The translations under genes were made by a program, and so were the position numbers. DNA of 64,000 nt from Xanthomonas sp. SI (GTDB lineage: Bacteria > Pseudomonadota > Gammaproteobacteria > Xanthomonadales > Xanthomonadaceae), in contig NZ_CP051261.1 of NCBI RefSeq assembly GCF_014236855.1, forward strand, positions 3,410,001 through 3,474,000. The letters are read 5' to 3'. Below, piece after piece: positions 16,724 through 25,349 of this stretch (position 1 is its first letter; the number at the start of each line of letters is the position of its first letter). The notes under the pieces were generated by a model. The model saw only the letters and a list, made by a program, of their open reading frames with translations, was not told where the DNA came from and searched no databases.

Positions 16724-16757
16724 AAAAAGCCGACCGGATGGAATCCGGTCGGCCTTT
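16724..16757 (-). terminator. Rho-independent terminator after the PA2169-family gene
   Basis: GCCGACCGGAT, GGA loop, ATCCGGTCGGC: an 11-bp perfect stem at 16729-16753. On the minus strand it is followed by TTTTT, giving a textbook terminator for the gene that ends at 16847. On the plus strand the T-run is only three long, so it points mainly to the minus strand. Confidence 0.85.
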
Positions 16758-16846
16758 GCGCCTTTCAGCATCGGCACATTGCAATCCGCGCGGATCGCAA
16801 CGCACCTTGCCGTCGATGATGGCCGGGCGCGAACCCGGCCTGCAGC

Positions 16847-17302
16847 TTACGCCGCGTTCTTCATCGCCAGCTTGCGGTTGCGCATCACGTCATGGCAGGC
16901 GCGCACTTCCGGCAGCAGCTTGGTGGCGGCATCGCGTGCGGCGACCGGGGTATCGCTGTCGGCGATGGTTTCGTTGAACGCCTTCAACAGGCGATCCTCG
17001 GACTCTTCCAGTTCGGCCACGTAGCCGTACTTGGTGTCGCCCAGCGTCGCGCGCACCTTGCCGTACATCTGCTGCATGCTGCCGACCAGCGTGCCGTGCT
17101 CGTCGGGCTTGCCGCCGACCGCCTGGACCACCGCGCTCAGGCTGCTGACGATGTCGGACTTGACCCCGGCAATGCGCAGGAACAGCGCGGACAACTCGGC
17201 ATCGCCGACCTTCTGCGCCGCTTCCTCGTAGAACTCCTTGCCGTCGCGGGAGATGGCGATGAGGTCGTTGAGGCTGTGGGTGGTCTTGCTCTGAATGCTC
17301 AT
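16847..17302 (-). CDS. PA2169/DUF2383 family four-helix-bundle protein
   Basis: A 151-residue all-alpha protein of the PA2169 family (DUF2383), ferritin-like in fold. Landmarks are SLNDLIAISRDGKEFYEEAA at the N-terminus and YVAELEESEDRLLKAF in the middle, with conserved acidic residues spaced as in four-helix bundles. Function unknown; paralogues are often stress-induced. ATG at 17302 is preceded by AAGGAG, which decides the start over the longer open frame. It is a single-gene unit, ending at the terminator at 16724-16757. Confidence 0.92.
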   Translation of the reverse strand: MSIQSKTTHSLNDLIAISRDGKEFYEEAAQKVGDAELSALFLRIAGVKSDIVSSLSAVVQAVGGKPDEHGTLVGSMQQMYGKVRATLGDTKYGYVAELEESEDRLLKAFNETIADSDTPVAARDAATKLLPEVRACHDVMRNRKLAMKNAA

Positions 17303-17768
17303 GGATGGAACTCCTTCTGCAATGGGCCGGCGAACATCGCGCAACGGGCACGTCGGGTCGTGTTCCCCTGGATGTCGCTCGGCCGCGATATGGAAGCGTC
17401 TTGCCACGTTGCGTCGTGGGAGGGATGCTGGACGCCGGGGCATAAAGTGCACGTGAGCCGAAACGCTTGCGTCCTCACGCGGCGCTGGCAGGCATGAACA
17501 GGCATTCAGCGCCGACGCGCGGAGCGCCTTGGCGATATTTTCGCCAGCGGTTGGCGAAGGCTGGCGCAGATGGCCGCAACGCAGTTATCCACATGCTTGC
17601 CCAGCGATCGTCCACAGCCGCTGTGGATGAATGCGCTGCTCCGGCCTGGGCTCAGACCCGGCATTGCGGCCTTCGCACTCGCCCGCGACCGCGCACGCCA
17701 CCACCGCGCCGGCAAAGGGCTATATTTGCGCCGAGACCCTCCCATTCCGGGTCGCCACGAGGTGCGCC
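17303..17768. other. Gene-free divergent region (466 bp)
   Basis: No convincing gene. It separates two divergently transcribed genes and must hold both promoters. Its right half carries the DnaA-box-like cluster described separately. Confidence 0.7.
17585..17630. promoter_or_regulatory. Cluster of DnaA-box-like sequences with a palindrome
   Basis: TTATCCACA at 17585-17593 is a perfect match to the DnaA box consensus. TCGTCCACA at 17608-17616 has two mismatches, and TGTGGATGA at 17622-17630 is an inverted copy with one mismatch. The last two form the perfect inverted repeat TCCACAGC-C-GCTGTGGA (17611-17627). All three lie within 46 bases, about 140 bp upstream of the transglutaminase/TPR gene. 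The surroundings are not AT-rich, so this is not an obvious origin. Confidence 0.5.
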
Positions 17769-18845
17769 ATGTTCGGTTGGACCGCGTTCGCCCTGGTCGC
17801 TGCCACAGCGATCGCGCCACCACCCGCGCCGCCCGCGGCGGACCAGATCATGCGCGTCCCGCCTGCGCTGCATGCGCTGGTGCAGCAGCGCGTCGATCTG
17901 CGCGCCCCGCGCGAGCAACGCCTGCAGCAACTGGTGAAGTTCGCCTTCGATGCCGACGGCCTGGACCTGCAGTACGACGCCAAGGCCACCAACAGCATCG
18001 CCGAGACCTACGCCACGCGCCGCGTCAATTGCCTGTCCTTCACCCTGCTGTTCGTGGCCATGGCGCGCGACGTGGGGCTGGACGCGCAGGTGGAAGAGGT
18101 AGGCCGCGTGCTGAGCTGGTACCAGGACGGCGACGCGCTGTACAACGCCGGCCACGTCAACGTCGGCGTGCGCATCGACGGGCGCCATGCCAGCATCGAC
18201 CTGGACCGCAGCGTGCTGATGGACCGGCGTGGCCCGCAGCCGATTTCCGACCGCCGCGCGCTGGCCCACTACTACAACAATCGCGGCGCCGAACTGATGG
18301 CCGACGGCGACCTGCCCGCCGCGCAACAGCATCTGGCGATGGCGCTGCAGATGGACCGCGACTTCGCCGCCGCCTGGAACAACCTCGGCGTGCTGGAGCT
18401 GCGCCAAGGCGATCCGCAAGCGGCCACGCAGGACTATGCGACCGCGCTGGCGGTCGACCCCAACCATATGTCCGCACTGTCCAACGCCGCCATCCTGTAC
18501 CGACGCCTGGGCGATGGGCGGCGCGAGGCGGCGATGCTGGCGCGACTGCAACGCGTGCAGCAGACCGACCCGTTCCAGCAGTATCTGCTCGGCAACGAGG
18601 CGGAGCGGCGCCAGGACTACGCCGCGGCGATCGGCTACTACCGGCATGCGCTGCGGCTGTACGACGGCGCGGACCTGCTGTATTTCGCCCTGGCCCGCGC
18701 GTATCTGCTCAACGGCGATACGCGCCGCGCGAACACGGCGATGCAGCAGGCGCTGGCGCACGCCGACAAAGCCACGCAGCCGCGCTATCAGGCCAAGCTG
18801 GACGCGTTGCGGCGGCTGTCGCACAACACGCAGGCGCTGCGCTGA
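17769..18845 (+). CDS. Transglutaminase-like/TPR repeat protein
   Basis: A 358-residue protein with a short hydrophobic N-terminus (FGWTAFALVAATAIAPP), probably a signal peptide. A transglutaminase-like domain follows, with the expected catalytic order Cys (TRRVNCLSFTLLFVAMA), His (NAGHVNVGVRIDGRH) and Asp (SIDLDRSVLMD). The second half holds TPR units (YYNNRGAELMADGDLPAAQQ, AAWNNLGVLELRQGDPQAA, and two more). Such proteins are seen in bacterial envelopes, but their substrate is unknown. Start ATG 17769 has GAGG nearby. It is preceded by the DnaA-box cluster and stands alone in its direction. Confidence 0.85.
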   Translation: MFGWTAFALVAATAIAPPPAPPAADQIMRVPPALHALVQQRVDLRAPREQRLQQLVKFAFDADGLDLQYDAKATNSIAETYATRRVNCLSFTLLFVAMARDVGLDAQVEEVGRVLSWYQDGDALYNAGHVNVGVRIDGRHASIDLDRSVLMDRRGPQPISDRRALAHYYNNRGAELMADGDLPAAQQHLAMALQMDRDFAAAWNNLGVLELRQGDPQAATQDYATALAVDPNHMSALSNAAILYRRLGDGRREAAMLARLQRVQQTDPFQQYLLGNEAERRQDYAAAIGYYRHALRLYDGADLLYFALARAYLLNGDTRRANTAMQQALAHADKATQPRYQAKLDALRRLSHNTQALR

Positions 18846-18957
18846 GTCCCGCCGCGCACGTCAGGCACGCCGCGCGCGCCCGCGGCGCGCGTGCAACAAG
18901 CAGCCAGTCGCGCAATGGCGCGCGGCGCGTGGAAAGTCGAACCGCGCTCTTGAGCGC

Positions 18958-20166
18958 TCAGCCAGCCGTCGCCAGGCGCTGCGCACGGCGCGCGTCGTGG
19001 CGCGCCCACAAGTACACCAGCAGGCCGCCCAGCGCCGCCGCCGCGCCGACATAGCCGGTCGAGGTCCAGCCCAGCCCGGCGCTGATCGCGATCCCGCCCA
19101 TCCACGGTCCCAGCGCGTTGGCCAGGTTGAAGGCGGCATGGTTGGACGCCGCGGCCAGGGTCTGCGCCTCGCTGGCCACGTCCATCAGCCGGGTCTGCAA
19201 CACCGGCGCCAGCGCACCCATCGTGCCGACCGCGACCACCGCCGGCAGCACCGCCCAGGGCGAGTGCGCGGCCAGCGGCCAGGCCAGCAGCACCGCCATC
19301 GACCACAGCAGCACCAGCGGCACGGCGCGGAACTGCAGCCGGTCGAACAACCAACCGCCGGCAAGGTTGCCGAGCAGGCCGCCGAAGCCGAACGCGCACA
19401 TCGCGAACGGGATCCAGCGTTCGGACACGCCGGTGACCTGGGTCAGGGTCGGCGCCAGATAGCTGAAAACGCAGAACATGCCGGCGAAGCCGACCGAGCC
19501 GATGCCCAGCGCCAGCCACACCTGCGGCCGGTTGAACGCGCGCAGTTCGCGCAGCGGCTGCTGCCGCGGTTCCTGCGGATCGGCCGGCAGCAGGCGCATG
19601 ACCAGCACCACGGTCAGCACCGCGATCGCCGCCACCAGCGCGTACGCGTAGCGCCATTGCGCCACCTGGCCGAGCCAGGTCGCCAACGGATTGCCGACCA
19701 GCACCGCCAGATTGAGCCCCAGCAACACCCGGCTCACCGCCGCGCCGCGCTGGTCGGGGCAGCTGATCGACGCGGCGACCAGCGTGGCCACGCCGAAATA
19801 GGCGCCATGCGGCAGCCCGGCGATGAAGCGCACCAGCAGCATGCTGTGGTAATCCGGCGCCAGCGCACTGGCCAGGTTGCCGACCGCGTAGAAGCCCATC
19901 AGCGCCAGCAGCAGGGTGCGCCGCGGCCAGCGCGCGCCGACGATCGCCAGCAGCGGCGCGCCGACCACCACGCCCAGCGCGTAGGCGCTGATCAGGTGTC
20001 CGACCTGCGGCTCGTCGATCGCCAGCCCGCGCGCGATGTACGGCATCAGGCCCATGGTGGAGAACTCGCTGGTGCCGATCGCGAAGCCGCCCATCGCCAA
20101 CGCGAACAGGATCAGCACGTAGCCGCGGCGCGACAGCGGCGCCTGGGGAGTGACGGGAGTGGACAT
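18958..20166 (-). CDS. MFS transporter of the DHA1 (AraJ/YdhP-like) type
   Basis: A 402-residue, 12-helix major facilitator. Early motifs SEFSTMGLMPYIARGLAIDE and GHLISAYALGVVVGAPLLAI are typical of the AraJ/YdhP/SotB drug and sugar exporters. The motif-A region between helices 2 and 3 reads GARWPRRTLLLALMG. It probably exports a small organic compound by proton antiport; the substrate is not indicated. The neighbouring Old Yellow Enzyme is divergent, with 436 bases between the starts. Confidence 0.92.
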   Translation of the reverse strand: MSTPVTPQAPLSRRGYVLILFALAMGGFAIGTSEFSTMGLMPYIARGLAIDEPQVGHLISAYALGVVVGAPLLAIVGARWPRRTLLLALMGFYAVGNLASALAPDYHSMLLVRFIAGLPHGAYFGVATLVAASISCPDQRGAAVSRVLLGLNLAVLVGNPLATWLGQVAQWRYAYALVAAIAVLTVVLVMRLLPADPQEPRQQPLRELRAFNRPQVWLALGIGSVGFAGMFCVFSYLAPTLTQVTGVSERWIPFAMCAFGFGGLLGNLAGGWLFDRLQFRAVPLVLLWSMAVLLAWPLAAHSPWAVLPAVVAVGTMGALAPVLQTRLMDVASEAQTLAAASNHAAFNLANALGPWMGGIAISAGLGWTSTGYVGAAAALGGLLVYLWARHDARRAQRLATAG

Positions 20167-20602
20167 GCCCGGGACCTGATGAGGGGCCGCTCATTATTGT
20201 GCATCGCAGCATGCAAGGGCACCCATGCGCGTGCAACACCGCGTTGCAGCGTGGCGCGTGGGCGTCGAGTGGCAGCCAGGCTGTACAGCTTCAGCATGCG
20301 ACCTCACCAGTACCGCCCTGGCGCGCAGCGCTCGGCGCGATGCCGCGGTGGCGGCGGACATGCGCATTACCTTGTTCACTGCATCGCTATCGCTCGGACC
20401 GCAACGGCGTCGCGGCCAACTCCAAGCATCGGCTCCAATACGGGGGGCGCCCTCGCTGGCGAGCCGACCGCCGGCAACGCACTGTCCCATCGCGGCGACG
20501 CGCAAACGCGGCGGTCGTCCCCATGTCTTGACGGGAGACGGCCGACGCCTTCGGTGCCGTGCCGTCCGTGCCCCCATTCCTGTTTTTCGAGAAACTGTGA
20601 CA
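20167..20602. other. Gene-free divergent promoter region (436 bp)
   Basis: Lies between the starts of the MFS and Old Yellow Enzyme genes. Open frames here have no recognisable product. No clear operator or hairpin was found by eye. Confidence 0.6.
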
Positions 20603-21691
20603 ATGACCGCTACCGCTTCCCCGTTGTTCGCCCCGCTGCGCCTGGGCGCGATCGAACTGGCCAACCGCATCGTGATGGCGCCGCTGACCCGCAATCGCGC
20701 CGAAGGCGAAGGCCGCATCCCCTCGCCGCTGGCGCCCGAGTACTACGGCCAACGCGCCAGCGCCGGGCTGATCGTCGCCGAGGCCACCCAGATCAGCCCG
20801 ATGGGCCAGGGCTACATGGACACGCCAGGGATCTACAGCGAAGCGCAGGTCGCGGCGTGGAAGAACGTCACTGCCGAGGTGCACCGCCGCGGCGGCAAGA
20901 TCGTGCTGCAGCTGTGGCACGTCGGCCGCATCTCCCACGTCAGCCTGCTGCCGGACGGCGCTGCGCCGGTGGCGCCGAGCGCGCTGCGCGCCGACGCCAA
21001 GACCTACACCGCCGAGGGCTTCAGCGACGTCTCCGCACCGCGTGCGCTGCGCCTGGACGAGATTCCGGCGCTGCTCGAGGACTTCCGCCATGCCGCGCGC
21101 AACGCCATCGCCGCCGGCTTCGACGGCGTGGAAGTGCATGCCGCCAACGGCTACCTGATCGACCAGTTCCTGCGCGACGGCAGCAACCGCCGCGACGACG
21201 CCTACGGCGGCAGCATCGAGAACCGCACCCGGCTGCTGTTCGAGGTGGTGCAGGCGGTGGCGCAGGAAATCGGCGCCGAGCGCACCGGCGTGCGCCTGTC
21301 GCCGGTGACCCCGGCCAACGATGCGCACGACAGCGACCCGCAGCCGCTGTTCGAGCGCGCGGTCGAACGCCTGGACCCGCTGGGCCTGGCCTTCCTGCAT
21401 GTGATCGAGGGCGCCACCGGCGGCCCGCGCGACAACATCGCCTTCGATTACGCCGCACTGCGCGCCAAGTTCCGCGGTCCGTGGCTGGTCAACAACGGCT
21501 ACGACAAGGCCCTGGCCGAGCGGGTGCTCGGCTCGGGCGCTGCCGACGCGGTCGCGTTCGGGCGCCCGTTCATCGCCAATCCGGATCTGGTGGAACGGCT
21601 GCGCCGCGATGCGCCGCTCAACCCGCTGGATGCGGACACGCTCTACGGCGGCGGCGCCAAGGGCTACACCGATTACCCGACGCTGGACTGA
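20603..21691 (+). CDS. Old Yellow Enzyme family alkene reductase
   Basis: A 362-residue NAD(P)H:flavin oxidoreductase of the NemA/OYE type. FMN-barrel signatures: MAPLTRNRAEGEGRIPSPLA (N-terminal strand with the conserved T), IVLQLWHVGRISH, FDGVEVHAANGYLIDQFL (substrate His/Asn), RDDAYGGSIENRTRLL and the C-terminal AVAFGRPFIANPDL. It should reduce activated C=C bonds, nitro compounds or nitrate esters. ATG at 20603 was chosen because residue 2 on matches the family N-terminus. No nearby NemR-type repressor is present. Confidence 0.95.
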   Translation: MTATASPLFAPLRLGAIELANRIVMAPLTRNRAEGEGRIPSPLAPEYYGQRASAGLIVAEATQISPMGQGYMDTPGIYSEAQVAAWKNVTAEVHRRGGKIVLQLWHVGRISHVSLLPDGAAPVAPSALRADAKTYTAEGFSDVSAPRALRLDEIPALLEDFRHAARNAIAAGFDGVEVHAANGYLIDQFLRDGSNRRDDAYGGSIENRTRLLFEVVQAVAQEIGAERTGVRLSPVTPANDAHDSDPQPLFERAVERLDPLGLAFLHVIEGATGGPRDNIAFDYAALRAKFRGPWLVNNGYDKALAERVLGSGAADAVAFGRPFIANPDLVERLRRDAPLNPLDADTLYGGGAKGYTDYPTLD

Positions 21692-21739
21692 GAAGCCAGG
21701 CACGCGGCGGCGGCACACCCGTGCCGCCGCCGCTGCAGC

Positions 21740-24247
21740 TCAAGGCGTCGCCGCCTTCTGCGGCGGCGCGTCCGCGGACAGATGCGCCTGCAGGAAACCC
21801 GCCACCCCGCTCCACAGCGCGGCGCGGTGATCGACGTCGGCGAAGCCGTGGCCCTCGCCCGCGAAGGTCAGCCCCACCGGCGGGTTGCCGGCCATCTCCA
21901 GCATCCGCAGCATGCGTCGGGTGTGTTCGTAATCCACGCGCCGGTCTTCCAGCCCGTGCGCCAGCAGCACCGGCACCTTGATCGCGTCGTAGCGGTACAG
22001 CGGCGAGGTGCTGGTCATCTGCTCCAGCTGCGTGTTGGGATTGCCCAGCAGTCGTTCCAGATCGGCGCGACCATCGGCATCGCGCCCGCCGTCGCTGGCG
22101 GTATAGAACAGGATCCGGTCGGCGACGCCGGCGATCGACGCCACGCAGCGGAAACGCTCCGGCCAACGCATCGCCATCACCAGCGCCGAGTAACCGCCAT
22201 AACTGGCGCCAAGCACGCACATGCGCTGCGCATCCAGCGGATAGCGCGCCAGCGCCTGCCCGATCGCCGCGTCGATGTCGTCCTCGATCAGCGTGCCGAA
22301 ACCGCCGCGCCCGGCTTCGCGGAACGCGCGACCATAGCCGTCGGAGCCGCGGAAGTTGACCCGCAGCACCGCATAGCCCAGCGAGGCGAGGAACTGGGTG
22401 TCCGGATCGAAGCCCAGCGAATCGGCCACGCCGATCGGCCCGCCATGCGGGAACACCACCAGCGGCTTGCGCCCGCCGCCCGGCGGCAAGGTCAGGAACG
22501 CCTCCAGCGGCAGCCCGTCGCGACCCTTGAACTTGAGCACTTCGCTCGGCGCGAAGTGCATGCCGTGCAGCCATGGCATGTCCTCGGCGATCGCGCTGGC
22601 CGCACGCTTGTCCAGGTCCAGATGGAACAGTTGCGGCGGCTGGTCGCTGGCGTCGGCCCACAGCACCATCTGCCGGCCGTCCAGGTTGCGCGCGGCGATC
22701 TGCACGTTGCGCCCGGGCAGCGCGGCGCTCAACGCGCGGCCGAGGCGTTCGTCGGTGCTTTCGAAGTAGTGGCTGACCAGGCGCCCGCTCTCGTAGTAGG
22801 TGACCCCGATCGGCGTGCGCCGCGGCCCCTGGATCAGGTCGACCACATCGACTCCGGGCTGGCTGAACAGCGTGCGCACGATCTTGCGCGCGGCGACGTC
22901 GTAGGCGACCAGGTCGCGCTGCGCGCGGCCGTCGTCGGTCACCGCGTAGATCTCGCCCGCATCGAAGGACAGGCCGACCGGCTGGAAATCGCGCAGGTCG
23001 CTGAGCGTCATCACGTCGCGGTAGGTCGCGCCCATGCCGTCGCGGTACATCAGCACGTAGTCGTCGTCGCGCCGCACCACCGCCAGGCGCAGCCGCCCGT
23101 TGCCGTCGGTCAGCCAGCCCACGTCGCGTTCCAGGCCGATGTTCAGCCGTTCCTGGAAGCGCGGCCGCCAGCGGTCGATCGCCGCCTGACTGGACACGTC
23201 CATCAGCTGCACCGCGTTGTCGCCGTTGCGCAGCGTGGTGGCGAACAGCACCGTATTGGGCGTTTGCGGCAACGCATCGACGATGTAGCCGCCATTGGGC
23301 AGGGTCAGCGGGCTCCACTTGCGCGTGCCGTCGGCCGCGGTGTCCACGCGCATGCCGCGCACCACGTTCGGGCCACGCGGCACGCGCACGGTGAACAGCA
23401 GCGCATCGTTGCCGGCCCACAGCAGTTGCTTGATCGGCTCGACGCTGGTGGCCAACAGGCGCTGCTGGTTGCTGGTCAGATCCAGCAGTTCGATCCGCCA
23501 TTCGTCCTTGCGCTCGTGCAGTTGCAGCGCCAGCAGGTCGCCACGCGGGTTCAGCTCCAGCGCCTTGACCAGACCGCCGCGAAACAACGTGGCCGGGGCG
23601 ATCGGCATCGCGGCCGGCGGTGGCGGCGCGCGCAACGTCACCTTCGCCGCCGGCGTGGCGTTGGGATGCTGCGCCAGCGCCTTGCGGTAGAACTGCGGGA
23701 ACGGATCGGGATAGTGCCCGGAATAGCTCAGTTCGTACTGCGCCCACAGCGCCGGATGGGTCTGCTGCAGCCAGTCCATTGCGGCCAGCGAACGGTTGAC
23801 CATGCCCATGTCGACATTGAACAGCGACTCGGGACGGAACAGCAGATCGCCCGGATAGGTGATGCGTCCAGGCTGGATGCGGAAACGGAATTCGTCGCTG
23901 TCGCGCAGGCTGTAGCTGAATTGCGGCATCAGCATGATCTTGCGCCAGGCGTAGTCGCCGACCGGCGCGATGTACAGCCGGTAGCTGATCCCCGGCTTGA
24001 GCTGGGACATGGTGCCGGCGCCGAAGATCTTGCCGTCCTTGTTCAACTCCACGCCGTACAGGTCGACATCGGTATCCACCGCGACCAGCACCAGGCCCTC
24101 GTCGGGCGCCAGCTGCGGCGTCTGTCCGGGTTTGACTTCCTGCATCCTTGCCCACGCCGGCAATGCCAACGTGCACAACACCAACAGCCACGCCAGCCCG
24201 CGCGCCATGCGCAGGCGGCCACCGGCCGCGACAACGTACGTCTCCAT
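21740..24247 (-). CDS. Exported S9 family prolyl-oligopeptidase-like peptidase
   Basis: An 835-residue serine peptidase. A signal peptide is present (ARGLAWLLVLCTLALPAWA). Residues ~60-550 form the non-catalytic beta-propeller-like region. The C-terminal alpha/beta-hydrolase domain has the nucleophile GASYGGYSALVMAMRWP, the Asp region LLAHGLEDRRVDYEHTRRM and the terminal His in FAGEGHGFADVDHRAALW. It should cleave short peptides in the periplasm. Two starts are possible: ATG 24247, used here, and ATG 24208, which starts directly at the signal peptide; neither has a strong ribosome site. Confidence 0.92.
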   Translation of the reverse strand: METYVVAAGGRLRMARGLAWLLVLCTLALPAWARMQEVKPGQTPQLAPDEGLVLVAVDTDVDLYGVELNKDGKIFGAGTMSQLKPGISYRLYIAPVGDYAWRKIMLMPQFSYSLRDSDEFRFRIQPGRITYPGDLLFRPESLFNVDMGMVNRSLAAMDWLQQTHPALWAQYELSYSGHYPDPFPQFYRKALAQHPNATPAAKVTLRAPPPPAAMPIAPATLFRGGLVKALELNPRGDLLALQLHERKDEWRIELLDLTSNQQRLLATSVEPIKQLLWAGNDALLFTVRVPRGPNVVRGMRVDTAADGTRKWSPLTLPNGGYIVDALPQTPNTVLFATTLRNGDNAVQLMDVSSQAAIDRWRPRFQERLNIGLERDVGWLTDGNGRLRLAVVRRDDDYVLMYRDGMGATYRDVMTLSDLRDFQPVGLSFDAGEIYAVTDDGRAQRDLVAYDVAARKIVRTLFSQPGVDVVDLIQGPRRTPIGVTYYESGRLVSHYFESTDERLGRALSAALPGRNVQIAARNLDGRQMVLWADASDQPPQLFHLDLDKRAASAIAEDMPWLHGMHFAPSEVLKFKGRDGLPLEAFLTLPPGGGRKPLVVFPHGGPIGVADSLGFDPDTQFLASLGYAVLRVNFRGSDGYGRAFREAGRGGFGTLIEDDIDAAIGQALARYPLDAQRMCVLGASYGGYSALVMAMRWPERFRCVASIAGVADRILFYTASDGGRDADGRADLERLLGNPNTQLEQMTSTSPLYRYDAIKVPVLLAHGLEDRRVDYEHTRRMLRMLEMAGNPPVGLTFAGEGHGFADVDHRAALWSGVAGFLQAHLSADAPPQKAATP

Positions 24248-24360
24248 GCGTCCCCTGCTCCCTTGCTGGGCGGCGCCCCCCGGCGCCCAGCGCGCATCAT
24301 AGCCGCGCGCAGGCGGCTCACGGCGGGCCGGCATGGCCCGAACGATCGCGCCGGCAGGCG

Positions 24361-25239
24361 CTACAGGATCAGCCGCTCGCTGAGGTAATCGATGAACACG
24401 CGCAATTTCGGCAGCACATGCCGACCCGACGGCCACAGCAGGTGGAAGGTGCCGTCGGCGGCGACATAGTCGTCCAGCAGCGTGCGCAGCATGCCGTTGG
24501 CGACCGCATCGCGCACCGAGTGCTCCGGCAGCAGGGCGATGCCGCAGCCGCGCAGGGCGAAGCTCAGGCGCGTTTCGATGTTGTTGCAGACCATCGACAC
24601 CGGCAACTGCAGGCCGGCCGCCGCCGCGCCCATCGGCCAGGCCTCCAGGCGTCCGCTGCTGCGGAAGCGGTAATGCAGGCATTGGTGGGCCAGCAGGTCG
24701 GCCGGCGCGCGCGGCGTGCCGCAGCGCTGCAGGTAGTCCGGCGCGGCCACCAGGCAGCGCCGGAAACCGCCCAGGCGCTTGGACGCCAGGCGCGAGTCGT
24801 CGGGTTCGGCCACGCGCAGCACCGCATCGAAGCCGTCCTCGATCACGTCCACCAGGCGGTCGTCGAAATCCAGATCCAGCTGCACCTGCGGATAGGCGCG
24901 CATGAAGTCGGCGAGTACCGGCAGCAGCACGTTGTTGTTCATCGGCAGGCTGACCCGCAGCCGTCCCTTCGGCGTGGCCGCGTGGCTGCCGAGCTCGCTG
25001 CGCGCCGCCTCGGCCTCGGCCAGGATGCGCCGGCAGCGCGGCAGGAACAGTTGGCCTTCCGCGGTCAGGGTCTGGCTGCGGGTGCTGCGATGGAACAGGC
25101 GCACGCCCAGCGACTGCTCCAGCCGCGCCACGCTCTTGGCCATCGCCGAAGCGGACACGCCCAGCACCCGCGCCGCCTCGGCGAAGCCGCCGCTCTCCAC
25201 CACCTGCACGAAGCCGCGCAGGCTGCCCAGACTGTCCAT
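24361..25239 (-). CDS. LysR family transcriptional regulator
   Basis: A 292-residue LysR-type regulator. N-terminal winged HTH: LGSLRGFVQVVESGGFAEAA, RVLGVSASAMAKSVARLEQS, FHRSTRSQTLTAEGQLF. The effector-binding domain follows (about 90-290). The start at 25239 follows GGAG at a good distance; upstream in-frame ATGs at 25251 and 25260 are also possible. It is divergent from a serine hydrolase gene, with a 110-bp shared control region containing an 8-bp inverted repeat, so it is the likely regulator of that hydrolase/MFS pair. Confidence 0.92.
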   Translation of the reverse strand: MDSLGSLRGFVQVVESGGFAEAARVLGVSASAMAKSVARLEQSLGVRLFHRSTRSQTLTAEGQLFLPRCRRILAEAEAARSELGSHAATPKGRLRVSLPMNNNVLLPVLADFMRAYPQVQLDLDFDDRLVDVIEDGFDAVLRVAEPDDSRLASKRLGGFRRCLVAAPDYLQRCGTPRAPADLLAHQCLHYRFRSSGRLEAWPMGAAAAGLQLPVSMVCNNIETRLSFALRGCGIALLPEHSVRDAVANGMLRTLLDDYVAADGTFHLLWPSGRHVLPKLRVFIDYLSERLIL

Positions 25240-25249
25240 CGCCCACTCC

Positions 25250-25304
25250 ATTGCGGACATCTGCGTCCTCGGAGCCAGGAACTCTACCCGTCTTTTTCCG
25301 CAAT
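25250..25304. promoter_or_regulatory. Spaced inverted repeat in the LysR/hydrolase divergent region
   Basis: ATTGCGGA at 25250-25257 is matched by TCCGCAAT at 25297-25304, a perfect 8-bp inverted repeat with 39 bp between the halves. LysR proteins usually bind a recognition and an activation site spread over about 50-60 bp, which fits the span, although one arm overlaps possible alternative LysR start codons. Confidence 0.4.
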
Positions 25305-25349
25305 CGGCATGCGCCCACGCTGCAACTCCTTCCACCGCGAGTCGCGTCC

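Noticed and set aside
17585..17630. Replication origin
   Set aside because: Only three boxes, no AT-rich unwinding element and no dnaA/dnaN genes nearby.
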